The position numbers and the translations under genes were made by a program. From an uncultured Chlorobiaceae bacterium (GTDB taxonomy: Bacteria; Bacteroidota; Chlorobiia; Chlorobiales; Chlorobiaceae): a DNA stretch of 47,689 nt. The notes under the pieces were generated by a model. The model had not been told where the DNA came from. It saw only the letters and a list, made by a program, of their open reading frames with translations, and did no database searches. The stretch is taken from positions 1 through 47,689 of the forward strand of contig CAIVSG010000171.1 in the NCBI GenBank assembly GCA_903908555.1. The letters are read 5' to 3'. This document shows, one piece after another, positions 30,364 through 39,822 of this stretch (positions are counted from its first letter, which is position 1; the number at the start of each line of letters is the position of its first letter).

Positions 30364-30377
30364 CGTTACGTGTAACG
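30364..30377. promoter_or_regulatory. 14-bp perfect palindrome CGTTACGTGTAACG upstream of GT25 gene
   Basis: Direct reading; lies ~20 nt upstream of probable ATG at 30396. Confidence 0.35.
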
Positions 30378-30395
30378 AGATTTAACAGACTGATC

Positions 30396-31115
30396 ATGAC
30401 CATCATTGATTACTTCGACAGAACCGCCATTATCAATCTTCCGGAACGAGCGGACAGAAGAGCTGAAACAAGAGATGAATTCAGACGAATCGGCTGGCCT
30501 ATAGAAAATGCAAAAGTAGATTTTTTTACTGCTCTTCGACCTGAAACACCTGCCGGATTTCCAAACCAAGGCGTAAGAGGTTGTTTTTTAAGCCATATGA
30601 ACGTCATAAAAACAGCAAAACATGACAATCTTGCCAATGTTTTGATTATGGAAGACGATATAGCATTTATATCTGATATTGATAAAATCGCTGCTGATGC
30701 ACTACAAGCACTCGATCAGACAAACTGGGGGTTTTTATATCTCGGTCATGATCACACATCAGACACTTCTGGAAGTACCCGGCTTGAAAAAATAACAGAG
30801 CCATTACTTTTTGCCCACTTTTATGCTGTAAACAGTACCATTTTTGACCGGTTACTGGAGTTTTTAGAACAAGTGCTTGAGCGTCCACCGGGACATCCTG
30901 ATGGAGGCCCCATGCACTATGACGGTGCGTTATCAACATTCCGAATGCAAAATCGTGATATCAAGACCTTTGCGATTATTCCCAGTCTCGGTTATCAAAG
31001 GAGCTCCCGTACTGATTTACATTCACTTTCGTTTTGGGACAGTTGGGCAATTCTAAATCCTTTGACCTCCAGAATTCGGAGGCTGAAAAATGCTATAAAA
31101 AGATCGAAAAAGTGA
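30396..31115 (+). CDS. Glycosyltransferase family 25 (LPS-type)
   Basis: AIINLPERADRRAETRDEFRRIGW, GVRGCFLSHMNVIKTAKHDNLANVLIMEDDIAF, GPMHYDGALSTFRMQ. Confidence 0.88.
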   Translation: MTIIDYFDRTAIINLPERADRRAETRDEFRRIGWPIENAKVDFFTALRPETPAGFPNQGVRGCFLSHMNVIKTAKHDNLANVLIMEDDIAFISDIDKIAADALQALDQTNWGFLYLGHDHTSDTSGSTRLEKITEPLLFAHFYAVNSTIFDRLLEFLEQVLERPPGHPDGGPMHYDGALSTFRMQNRDIKTFAIIPSLGYQRSSRTDLHSLSFWDSWAILNPLTSRIRRLKNAIKRSKK

Positions 31116-31143
31116 CTCAATATTTCTTCTCAGTAGTGTCCGA

Positions 31144-31611
31144 TTAATATCAGCCGAGCTACAAGACTACAAAAAGCTGAAGGAGAACCTTGTACGCAAC
31201 CATATCGAGCATGGAATTGCATTGCATGTAGAGGCTGTTGGAATGCCGACGGAAAGCGTTGCCATAACATCCTGGTTCACAGCATCCGGCGAGCAAAAAG
31301 TATTGATGAGCCCCCCCACATTGACCGAGAATGTCCGTAGGATAACTTTGGCGGAAATCCTTGCAGCGGGAAAAATGGAACGATGTGACCTCATGAAGAT
31401 GGATATTGTAGGTGCTGAATTCCCAATCTTCGAGGCAACTCCACCGAAAGTCTGGGGCGGAATCGATCGGATCGTGATGGAAACACATGAAGACGCTGGA
31501 GGTCGCTCTCAGGAGCTACTGGTTGACACTCTCAAAAAGCAAGGGTTCTACGTGAAGACTCACCCGATGTTCCTCTATGCCATTCGCCCAGCACTCATCA
31601 CAGAACTGTGA
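31144..31611 (+). pseudogene. 5'-truncated FkbM-family methyltransferase remnant
   Basis: In-frame translation ELQDYKKLKENLVRNHIEHGIALHVEAVGMPTES...LAEILAAGKMERCDLMKMDIVGAEFPIFEATPPKVWGGIDRIVMETH; FkbM C-terminal half with no N-terminal SAM-binding half and no ATG. Confidence 0.75.
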
Positions 31612-31632
31612 TCGGTTGAACACCTGAGTCAC

Positions 31633-32832
31633 TTATTTCAACGCTAAATCCAGGGCTCGACCAAGAGCCGCACCCCAACTCTGCTCGCGATCATAAAACT
31701 GCTCAGCCTCAGCCGCACAGCTTTCGCGAATAGACTCATAATAATTATTATCACTTGCAAGACGCTTAATGGCAGTAACCATCGCCAGCTGGTCACCACA
31801 GTTAACGGTAATTACTGAACGTGGAAAGACATCAATTGCATTACAGACGGTGGTTGCAACTACCGGTCGCCCAGCTAACACTCCTTCAACCACCACACGG
31901 TTCAACCCTTCAGGAAAATAAGCGGTTGTCGGTACAACAACCACGTGACAGCGCTCATAGGCTGCACGCATATCTGAGCTATTCAACTGGCCGAGGACAT
32001 TAATACAACTTTGCAATCCCCGTCGGTCCACCTCTGCCTTGATCTCACTTAGCGCTGTACCTCCTCCACAAATATCAAGCAATACTTTGCGATGGTTGTC
32101 GGCTAGTAAACTTGCCATCACATCCAGCAAATCAAAAACGCCCTTATTGCGTTCTACGCGTCCTGCGAACATTAACCTGAATGAATCAGCATCCCAATTT
32201 TGGGGGATGATCTCTGAAAAATCAGCGCGCTGATAAGAACTACGTGCCTGGAGCAGACGTCCTTTGACCTGACCATAGCTCATCTCTCTCACCTGCCGTT
32301 CGCACTCCGGTGAAATACAAATCGTGGCAACTGGAATTTTCCTCCAAAACAATCCATTTAAGCCCTGCAGAATACGCTCATAAAGAGCATTAGAACGATA
32401 ACCACGAGGCCAAAAGGTGCACTGTAAATCGGTGATTACCTTAATACCAAAGATGGCAGGAATTGCTAATAACCACCAATGCTCTAGATCTGCTATCAAA
32501 ACTACTCGTGGACGAAATCGCAGTATAGTGCCAATAATACCAAGCCAATGAGACATGTAGGTCAGTTTATAAGCAAGACCTGTTTTACCAGTAGCCTTAT
32601 TTGGGCGGTGCTCTATTGTGATAAGGCCTTCAACCAATAATTCCTTGCGCGCATGCGTCGAAATAACCAACGCGGAAAGTCCTCGTGCTTTAATCTGGTC
32701 AAAAAACTGTCCCGAATACGTGTCAGAGACCTCTTTTGCGTCATGTTTGCCAGAAATCCAGCTGCGCATCGTGCCTGCAATGTCTCCAGGACCACCGCAA
32801 TAAATTACTTGTGGTTTTAATTTTATTAACAT
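31633..32832 (-). CDS. Glycosyltransferase family 4
   Basis: RLMFAGRVERNKGVFDLLDVMASLL, CHVVVVPTTAYFPEGLNRVVVEGVLAGRPVVATTVCNAIDVF. Confidence 0.9.
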   Translation of the reverse strand: MLIKLKPQVIYCGGPGDIAGTMRSWISGKHDAKEVSDTYSGQFFDQIKARGLSALVISTHARKELLVEGLITIEHRPNKATGKTGLAYKLTYMSHWLGIIGTILRFRPRVVLIADLEHWWLLAIPAIFGIKVITDLQCTFWPRGYRSNALYERILQGLNGLFWRKIPVATICISPECERQVREMSYGQVKGRLLQARSSYQRADFSEIIPQNWDADSFRLMFAGRVERNKGVFDLLDVMASLLADNHRKVLLDICGGGTALSEIKAEVDRRGLQSCINVLGQLNSSDMRAAYERCHVVVVPTTAYFPEGLNRVVVEGVLAGRPVVATTVCNAIDVFPRSVITVNCGDQLAMVTAIKRLASDNNYYESIRESCAAEAEQFYDREQSWGAALGRALDLALK

Positions 32833-32864
32833 TTTTAAAATTTAAACCCTATAGTGAAATGAAG

Positions 32865-35800
32865 TTACGTCCCTATTTCAATATGTAAAGCTCTGTCAAT
32901 AGATTGTCTAAGTTTTTTTGCCAGTGTTTCCACATGGGGGTCAACAAGCATACCAAGATGATTGCCAGGACAATGAATAATCTCAACACCACCTAACGAA
33001 ACTTCTCCCCATCCTAGCTGAGGATCCTTTATGTTGTCAACTTCGTGTAAAGTGTGATCGCTTTTGAAAAGAATTACTTTCCCTGCATACGGTGCGGGAT
33101 TATAACGTTTTGAGGCTTCATGGTTTTCGCTCCATGTAACATATTCCTTCAGATCAATTGTCATTTCACCACTGCGTCCTGTTACCTTATAATACCATAG
33201 AATTCTGCGAAAGTACCAATGGGTAATTTTTTCTCGCCATACATAGTATGTTCTTTGAAGGACTTGTCTTATAAAATAGTATGAGCCTTGCCTCCTCCAT
33301 TTTTTATACCGTTCTTTTACACTTCTTGCAAGGCCGATTTTTGTAAACGTCTTTGGTAAAATAGTATCTAATATCGCAACCAAACGAACATCTTCTCCAC
33401 TTTCTCTCATTTGCTTAGCCATTTCAAAAGCTATAATACCACCATTTGAAAAGCCAACAAACAGATAAGGGCCTGAAGGTTGAATCTGCTTTACCTGTAG
33501 AATATAGAATCGGGCCCAGTCTTCTATTCGATTTTCAACATGAGGCTGTTGATCAAGAAGTTGAATGGACAGTCCATACACGGGAAGATCTGAACCAAGG
33601 TATTTTATCATAGGCTTGCAAAACTTCAAGCCAGTGCCAAGTACGTGGATAAAATATAATGGAGGAAGGGCTTTGTTAGATGTGCCTTTCTGAAGGCATA
33701 CCATAGAAAAATTGTTGTTCGACCATTCATCCTTTCTTAACATCTCAGCAAGCCCAGCTATAGTCAATGCCTGATAAAAATCCGATAACGTAATTTTACT
33801 ATTGATTTTTTTTTGGATTTGTAACAGTAACCGTAAAGATAAAAGTGAATGGCCTCCAATGTCGAAAAAGTTATCATGAATACCTATGGGATGAACTCCA
33901 AGAACATTTTCCCATAGTTCAACCAGTTGTGTTTCGATTTCATCTCTTGGAGCAACATAGGTTATTTTTTTTTCAATTATTCTATCAGGAGGGGGAAGAG
34001 CATTTCGGTCTATCTTTCTATTAGGTGTCAGTGGAATTTTTTCAAGAAAAACAAAAGCTGACGGTATCATATAGGCTGGTAGAGCTTCGCGCATGAAAGC
34101 ACGAAGATCATCTTGCTTCACCTTTACCTCTTTTTTAGCAACAACATATGCCACTAATTTTTCTGAACCAGGTTCGTCTTCCCGACGGATCACGACTGTT
34201 TCGCCAATAGTTGAATGACTTCTCAAAACCGCTTCAATTTCACCAAGTTCAATGCGATACCCCCGGATTTTGACTTGATGGTCAAGACGACCGAGAAATT
34301 CAAGATTGCCATCAGAACGATAGCGCACAAGATCGCCACTCTTATAGAGGCGGGCTCCTGGCTCACTGCTAAAAGGATCGGGAATGAATTTCTCGGCGGT
34401 GAGTTCCGGACGGTTCAGATATCCCCGGGCGAGACACAATCCGCCAATGTGCAGTTCACCCGGAACACCTATTGGGGTCGGATGCATCTCTTTATCAAGA
34501 ACGTATACGGTACGATGAGGCAAAGGGTTACCAATCGGTACATACAGCCCTGTCGGACCTTCAGGAATGTCGTACAACGTAGTTGAAATCGTAGCCTCAG
34601 TAGGACCATAAACATTCAAAATACGAGGCCACGGTTTGAGCCAATTTTCTCGAATGTTGAGTAACTTAGGTACCACCACATCGCCAGCGAGAATAATAAG
34701 ACGAAGCAACGGGAATAGAGTACCTTTGCAAGACAAAGACCAGAGTTGAAAGAATGCCGGAGGAAGTTCCAGTACTGTTACGCCCTGCTTTAGCATGCAT
34801 TCATTCAACATTTCATCAGAAAGCAGACCAGGTGTTGGCAATACTATTGCCGCACCAAAAGAGAGCGTGGGGAGTATCTGCTCAAGCGAAGCATCAAAAC
34901 TGATCGATGCAAACTGCAAAAAGCGGTCTTGAGTGGTCAGTTCAAAACAAGCTGGTATCGTTTGGCAGTGTAGGGCAATTGATCGGTGTTCCACCGCTAC
35001 CCCTTTTGGGCTTCCAGTCGAACCTGAGGTATAAATAATGTATGCAAGAGACTCGAAAGTTATGGGAAGATTTGGGTTACTCTCTGAATGGGTTGTAATA
35101 TATTCCTGATCCCTGTCAAGATAGATGGTATGCTCTGCTTTGAGCGGTAAACGATCCAGCAAAACTTCCCTTGTGATCAGTATGCGAGCACCGGAATCCT
35201 GAAGCATGAACGTCAAGCGAGCGGCAGGATAGTCTGGATCAAATGGAACGTAAACACAGCCTGCCTTAAGGATGGCAAGTAACGCTATTATAACCTCAGG
35301 TGAACGCTCAAGCGCAACAGCAACCGGTTCTTCGGATTTTACTCCTAAGACTATCAATGCATGCGCCAGTTGATTAGCGCGGGCATTAAGTTCAGCATAG
35401 GTGAGAATTACGTCTTCAAAGATGACAGCCTCAGCATCAGGTGCTTTGGAGACCTGCTCTTCGAACAGTAGATGAACACAAGTATCATTTGGTAGCGAGA
35501 ATGTCGTGGCGTTCCAGTCAATCAAAAGTTGTTTTTTTTCTGCTAAGGGCAGAATGTCCAATTCACACAATTGAGTATGCGGTGCCTTTTCCAGTGCATT
35601 AACAAGTGCCTCTATGGCGCATTGCATAAAAGCACAGATCCGCTCAGGTTCGACAGGGGTTTCAACTTGGACCGTCAAGCTAAATCCGTCGCTTAAATCA
35701 TCGACCGACAAACTCAAGGGATAATTGCTTTGTTCTTCAATCGTAATGAGTTCAATCCCTTCCTGTTGATAAGCTATATTGCCTAATCCTGAACTATGTC

Positions 35801-38800
35801 GATAATTAAGAAATGACGAAAAAAGCGGTACTGAGGCAGGAATCGCACTACAGCGCTGCATGAGACTGAGTGATGCTTGTTCGTGAGGCATCAGCGCACG
35901 CAAACGCTGCTGAGTATCCTTCACTACATCAGCAACTTGACGTGCATCACAAGTGATGCGAAATGGAAGTGTATTCATAAAAAGGCCAAGCGCATGTTCT
36001 ATTCCCTCTCCTCCCTGCATACGCCCAAAGAACACTGTGCCGAATACAACTTCTGTCTGAAGGCAAAAGCGCGAAAGAACAAGTGCCCAAGCAAGATGAA
36101 ACAATGCAGCTGGTGTAGCACCAAGAAAGCGCGATGCTAATCGAAGCCGAAAGGCAAGTTCCGTAGGCAGATTACGGTGCGCCTCGACAAGTGCTGAACC
36201 ATCACCATGAACATTAATCAAGCCAAATGGAGTGGTTGGCTGTTCGATGTCACCGAGCATATCACGGAAAAAAGATTCATGCAGTTTGGTAGTAATCCCT
36301 CCACGTGCCATGAAAACAAAGTTGCGAAAAGGAAGAGGGGGCAGAAGGCGTTCTGCTTTTCCTTCCATAAGAGTTGCAATCTCTTCTAAAATGACCTCCA
36401 GTGTTCTGTGATCCATGATCAGATGGTGCGAAAGCAATAACATTACCCATCGATCGCCGTCCTCTGCCAAAATTATACGCAGTAATGGTGCCTTTGTAAG
36501 ATCAAGTCTTGTATATCGAGGGTTATAGGCTTTAAACAATTGATCAGCAACTAAACCCGCACTGGGATCAAAATGCTGGATTTCGACAGGAAGCACTGCG
36601 TGACGCAAAACAACCTGCACTGGTTCGGACAACTTTTCCCAGACAATGGCAGTTCGCATTATGTCGTGACGATCGATAACCGATTGGAAGGCGGAAATAA
36701 ACGCTTCACATCTGGCAAAAGTATCTAAACGGAATAAATGATAAAGAAGGTAGACATCTCCAACACCTTGTGATAAATGGTGAAAAAAGATGCCTTCTTG
36801 CAGCGGTGCAAGTGGATAAATATCCTGTATGTTTCTCATGCCGCTATCAACTGTACTTGCTACTTGTTCGATCTCTGCTTGTGAAAGGGTGATCATAGAC
36901 AGAAGATCGGGAGAAATCATTGTTGTTTCTGGCAGAATCCGGTTCTCTGGAATTGGAATAGAAGATTCTTCACTTTGTGTATGGATGCGGATACGCGCAG
37001 CAAGTTCAAAGACTGTAGGGAATTCAAAAATCCACTCAACAGGAATACTTATTCCCAAAGTGACATGCAGACGAGATACTAACTGGATCGCAATCAAAGA
37101 GTGACCACCAAGCTCAAAAAAGTTATCGTGAATACTTAGGTTACCCCGATGAAGCACCTTACCCCACAGGACGACAAGAATCTCTTCGAGTTCATCGTTT
37201 GTGTCGACTGCATTACTCGTGACTGCAATTTCTTTTTCAACAAGTACTTTTCGATCGACCTTTCTGTTTGGGGTAAGCGGTAATGCTTCAAGAAAAACAA
37301 ATGCTGATGGAAGCATGTAGTCAGGAAGCGTCGCTTGAAGGAAAACACGGAGTTCTTTAGTTGTGAGTTCTTTTTTTATTTTTTCCGAATTCTGGGCTGT
37401 GACAATATACGCTACGAGGCGTTTGTCGTCATTTTGTTCTGTACGGGCGATAACAACCGCTTCGTGAATGTCTGGGTGAGCGACAAGTGCGGCTTCAATT
37501 TCACCAAGTTCAATGCGATACCCCCGGATTTTGACTTGATGATCGAGGCGACCGAGAAATTCAAGATTGCCATCAGAACGATAGCGCACAAGATCGCCAG
37601 TCTTATAGAGCCGAGCACCTAGGTCGCTGCTAAAAGGATCAGAAATGAATTTCTCTGCGGTTAGGTCCGGGCGATTCAAATAGCCTCGGGCAAGACACGG
37701 TCCTCCAATATGCAGTTCACCAGGAATGCCGATAGGGGTTGGCTGCATCTCTTTGTCAAGAACATACATGGTCCGATGCGGCAATGGCCGGCCAATCGGA
37801 ACATAGGAACCTGTCAGTTCCTTGGGAATATCATACATCGTAGCCGTTATCGTGGCTTCTGTAGGACCATACGTATTCACAATATGAACGTCTGGCCTGG
37901 ACCATGATTCACGAACTTTAAGCGAATCGGGCGGCAACACATCACCACCAGAATTAATCAGACGCAACGAGGAAGGTAGATTACCTTGACATGATAATGA
38001 CCAGGGGAAAAAGAATGCTGGAGTGAGATGCATTACTGTCACCTTCTGTTTACGTAGACAGGCGTCCAGAATTTCAGGAGAATTGAGTCTGGGTATTGGC
38101 AGTACTATAGCGGCACCTGAAGAGAGTGGAGGAAGTATCTGTGCCAGAGAAGCATCAAAACTGAGTGAGGCGAACTGTAATACACGGTCTTGTGGTGTCA
38201 GTTTAAAACACGCTTTAATCGCCTGGCAATGCAGTGCAATTGGACGGTGTTCCACCGCCACTCCCTTTGGTCTTCCAGTAGAACCCGAGGTATAGATGAT
38301 GTAGGCAAGGTGCTCCGGCGCTATAACAAGATTTGGATTACTATGAGGATTGGCAGCAATAGACTCCTGATTAGTATCGAGACAGATGGTATGCTCCGCC
38401 TTGAGCAGTAAGCGTTCACGCAAAGTTTCTGTGGTAAGCAGTATCCGGGCTCCAGAATCCTCAAGCATGAACCGAAGGCGATCAGCTGGATAATCAGGAT
38501 CGAATGGTACGTAAACCCCGCCAGACTTAAAAATAGCAAGTAACGCTATAACAGCCGCAGGTGACCGCTCAAGAGCAACGGCAACCGGCTCATCAGCTTT
38601 TACACCAAATGTTATGAGCGTGTACGCCAGTTGATTAGCACGAGCATTAAGTTCAGCATAGGTGAGCATCTCGTCCTCAAAAACTACCGCAGTAGCATTC
38701 GGTGACTCGAACACCTGCGCTTCGAACAGTTTATGAACAAAAGTATCCTTCGACGGGGGTGATGTCGTGGCGTTCCAATCATTCAAAAGTTTTTTTCTCT

Positions 38801-38819
38801 CTGCTGGGGGTAGTCTCAT
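32865..38819 (-). CDS. Dimodular non-ribosomal peptide synthetase, A-T-C-A-T-TE
   Basis: Two A domains (YIIYTSGSTGRPKGVAVEHR / YIIYTSGSTGSPKGVAVEHR; YGPTEATI; YKTGDLVRYRSDGNLEFLGRLDHQVKIRGYRIELGEIE), two carrier motifs (FFELGGHSLIA, FFDIGGHSLLS), one C domain (SHHLIMDHRTLE), C-terminal thioesterase (FVGFSNGGIIAFEMA). SD AGGAGGG immediately before ATG at 38819. Confidence 0.96.
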   Translation of the reverse strand: MRLPPAERKKLLNDWNATTSPPSKDTFVHKLFEAQVFESPNATAVVFEDEMLTYAELNARANQLAYTLITFGVKADEPVAVALERSPAAVIALLAIFKSGGVYVPFDPDYPADRLRFMLEDSGARILLTTETLRERLLLKAEHTICLDTNQESIAANPHSNPNLVIAPEHLAYIIYTSGSTGRPKGVAVEHRPIALHCQAIKACFKLTPQDRVLQFASLSFDASLAQILPPLSSGAAIVLPIPRLNSPEILDACLRKQKVTVMHLTPAFFFPWSLSCQGNLPSSLRLINSGGDVLPPDSLKVRESWSRPDVHIVNTYGPTEATITATMYDIPKELTGSYVPIGRPLPHRTMYVLDKEMQPTPIGIPGELHIGGPCLARGYLNRPDLTAEKFISDPFSSDLGARLYKTGDLVRYRSDGNLEFLGRLDHQVKIRGYRIELGEIEAALVAHPDIHEAVVIARTEQNDDKRLVAYIVTAQNSEKIKKELTTKELRVFLQATLPDYMLPSAFVFLEALPLTPNRKVDRKVLVEKEIAVTSNAVDTNDELEEILVVLWGKVLHRGNLSIHDNFFELGGHSLIAIQLVSRLHVTLGISIPVEWIFEFPTVFELAARIRIHTQSEESSIPIPENRILPETTMISPDLLSMITLSQAEIEQVASTVDSGMRNIQDIYPLAPLQEGIFFHHLSQGVGDVYLLYHLFRLDTFARCEAFISAFQSVIDRHDIMRTAIVWEKLSEPVQVVLRHAVLPVEIQHFDPSAGLVADQLFKAYNPRYTRLDLTKAPLLRIILAEDGDRWVMLLLSHHLIMDHRTLEVILEEIATLMEGKAERLLPPLPFRNFVFMARGGITTKLHESFFRDMLGDIEQPTTPFGLINVHGDGSALVEAHRNLPTELAFRLRLASRFLGATPAALFHLAWALVLSRFCLQTEVVFGTVFFGRMQGGEGIEHALGLFMNTLPFRITCDARQVADVVKDTQQRLRALMPHEQASLSLMQRCSAIPASVPLFSSFLNYRHSSGLGNIAYQQEGIELITIEEQSNYPLSLSVDDLSDGFSLTVQVETPVEPERICAFMQCAIEALVNALEKAPHTQLCELDILPLAEKKQLLIDWNATTFSLPNDTCVHLLFEEQVSKAPDAEAVIFEDVILTYAELNARANQLAHALIVLGVKSEEPVAVALERSPEVIIALLAILKAGCVYVPFDPDYPAARLTFMLQDSGARILITREVLLDRLPLKAEHTIYLDRDQEYITTHSESNPNLPITFESLAYIIYTSGSTGSPKGVAVEHRSIALHCQTIPACFELTTQDRFLQFASISFDASLEQILPTLSFGAAIVLPTPGLLSDEMLNECMLKQGVTVLELPPAFFQLWSLSCKGTLFPLLRLIILAGDVVVPKLLNIRENWLKPWPRILNVYGPTEATISTTLYDIPEGPTGLYVPIGNPLPHRTVYVLDKEMHPTPIGVPGELHIGGLCLARGYLNRPELTAEKFIPDPFSSEPGARLYKSGDLVRYRSDGNLEFLGRLDHQVKIRGYRIELGEIEAVLRSHSTIGETVVIRREDEPGSEKLVAYVVAKKEVKVKQDDLRAFMREALPAYMIPSAFVFLEKIPLTPNRKIDRNALPPPDRIIEKKITYVAPRDEIETQLVELWENVLGVHPIGIHDNFFDIGGHSLLSLRLLLQIQKKINSKITLSDFYQALTIAGLAEMLRKDEWSNNNFSMVCLQKGTSNKALPPLYFIHVLGTGLKFCKPMIKYLGSDLPVYGLSIQLLDQQPHVENRIEDWARFYILQVKQIQPSGPYLFVGFSNGGIIAFEMAKQMRESGEDVRLVAILDTILPKTFTKIGLARSVKERYKKWRRQGSYYFIRQVLQRTYYVWREKITHWYFRRILWYYKVTGRSGEMTIDLKEYVTWSENHEASKRYNPAPYAGKVILFKSDHTLHEVDNIKDPQLGWGEVSLGGVEIIHCPGNHLGMLVDPHVETLAKKLRQSIDRALHIEIGT
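34231..34349. repeat. Intragenic near-identical direct repeat copy in A2 domain (partner 37492-37610)
   Basis: By-eye alignment: 115/119 identical with 37492-37610. Confidence 0.85.
37492..37610. repeat. Intragenic near-identical direct repeat copy in A1 domain (partner 34231-34349)
   Basis: By-eye alignment: 115/119 identical with 34231-34349. Confidence 0.85.
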
Positions 38820-38904
38820 AACCCTCCTATAAAACCAATTAGAACAGTGTAGTAATCCAGATAGTGCATTTCTTTTGAAAACTCCAACGAAATCAGAATC
38901 AAGC

Positions 38905-39621
38905 TTAGTTTTGAATAATCTGAAGATCAGGGTAGAATTTTCTTATACCAACAGTTGAAGAAGACTCTACCATCATGGCAATTTTATGTCGTTCATAATC
39001 AAAAACTTCAAATTGCCAGCATTTTGCTTCGTTATTAAGTTTGTCATCAAACTTTAGACTAATTCCAGAAAAATCAAACAAAAAACTGAACTTTTTTAGA
39101 GGGAAATTAATCCCTACACCACGAGCCTTTACGTAGGACTCTTCCAGAGTCCAAAGAGACAGTGCCCTATCCTCCCATAAAGCAAGAGGTAAGGAATATA
39201 ATTGCCTCAGTTCGAACGGAGAAAAAATATCCTTTGCAATCTCTAAAATATCTTTAGCTCTGCGCCAAGGTTCTGCATCTACTCCAACCTCGCCACAACG
39301 ACTTATGAGACATGCTACTAACCAAGGTGTGTTGGTGAGGTTGAATTGAAGTTTATATGATGGTTCAATTTGGGGTTTACCGAACGGACCATAGGTAAAA
39401 TACCACTCTTCATGCTTGACAGGTAGATAATGAGATAGTGTCGTACGAACTAAAACACGAGTAAGCAAGTATTCATGCCTGTCGCGCTCAAAACGTAACT
39501 TTTCGTATCGATCAGATTCAGTATCTGATAAAAGTGAACGATATGATTCTACTGTATTTCCCGATAACACAGGAACTCTGGCGCACCAGAGGTGAATTTC
39601 ATTGTTACCGATGCCAAGCAA
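38905..39621 (-). CDS. Sfp-type 4'-phosphopantetheinyl transferase
   Basis: YGPFGKPQI, FNLTNTPWLVACLIS, GVDAEPWRRAKDI, LSLWTLEESYVKARGVGI; adjacent to NRPS; apparent TTG start. Confidence 0.88.
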   Translation of the reverse strand: MLGIGNNEIHLWCARVPVLSGNTVESYRSLLSDTESDRYEKLRFERDRHEYLLTRVLVRTTLSHYLPVKHEEWYFTYGPFGKPQIEPSYKLQFNLTNTPWLVACLISRCGEVGVDAEPWRRAKDILEIAKDIFSPFELRQLYSLPLALWEDRALSLWTLEESYVKARGVGINFPLKKFSFLFDFSGISLKFDDKLNNEAKCWQFEVFDYERHKIAMMVESSSTVGIRKFYPDLQIIQN

Positions 39622-39654
39622 GGTTTTATATAATTGTGAAGGACGTCCTCCCGT

Positions 39655-39800
39655 TTACCATACCACCAGCATCTGAAAAATATTCGTTTGCTTAGCCTGA
39701 AATTCTTCCGGCGTCAGCTTACGTAATGAACTGTAGTGTCGGATTTTGGCTGAGGTCGAGTGGTTGGGCGGTTTACCGACTAATTTCCGACCTCGTTCTT
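39655..39800 (-). pseudogene. Probable transposase C-terminal remnant (IS3/integrase-core-like)
   Basis: Minus-strand in-frame reading KPPNHSTSAKIRHYSSLRKLTPEEFQAKQTNIFQMLVVW* resembles the 'H-S-x-L-x-x-(L)TPEEF' C-terminus of IS3-type transposases. Confidence 0.5.
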
Positions 39801-39822
39801 TGACTTTCTTTTCTTGCTCATT

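Noticed and set aside
34215-34586. Plus-strand ORFs (34215-34586, 37335-37622) sharing NFTKFNAIPPDFDLM
   Set aside because: Antisense shadows of the duplicated A-domain sequence, not a repeated gene family.
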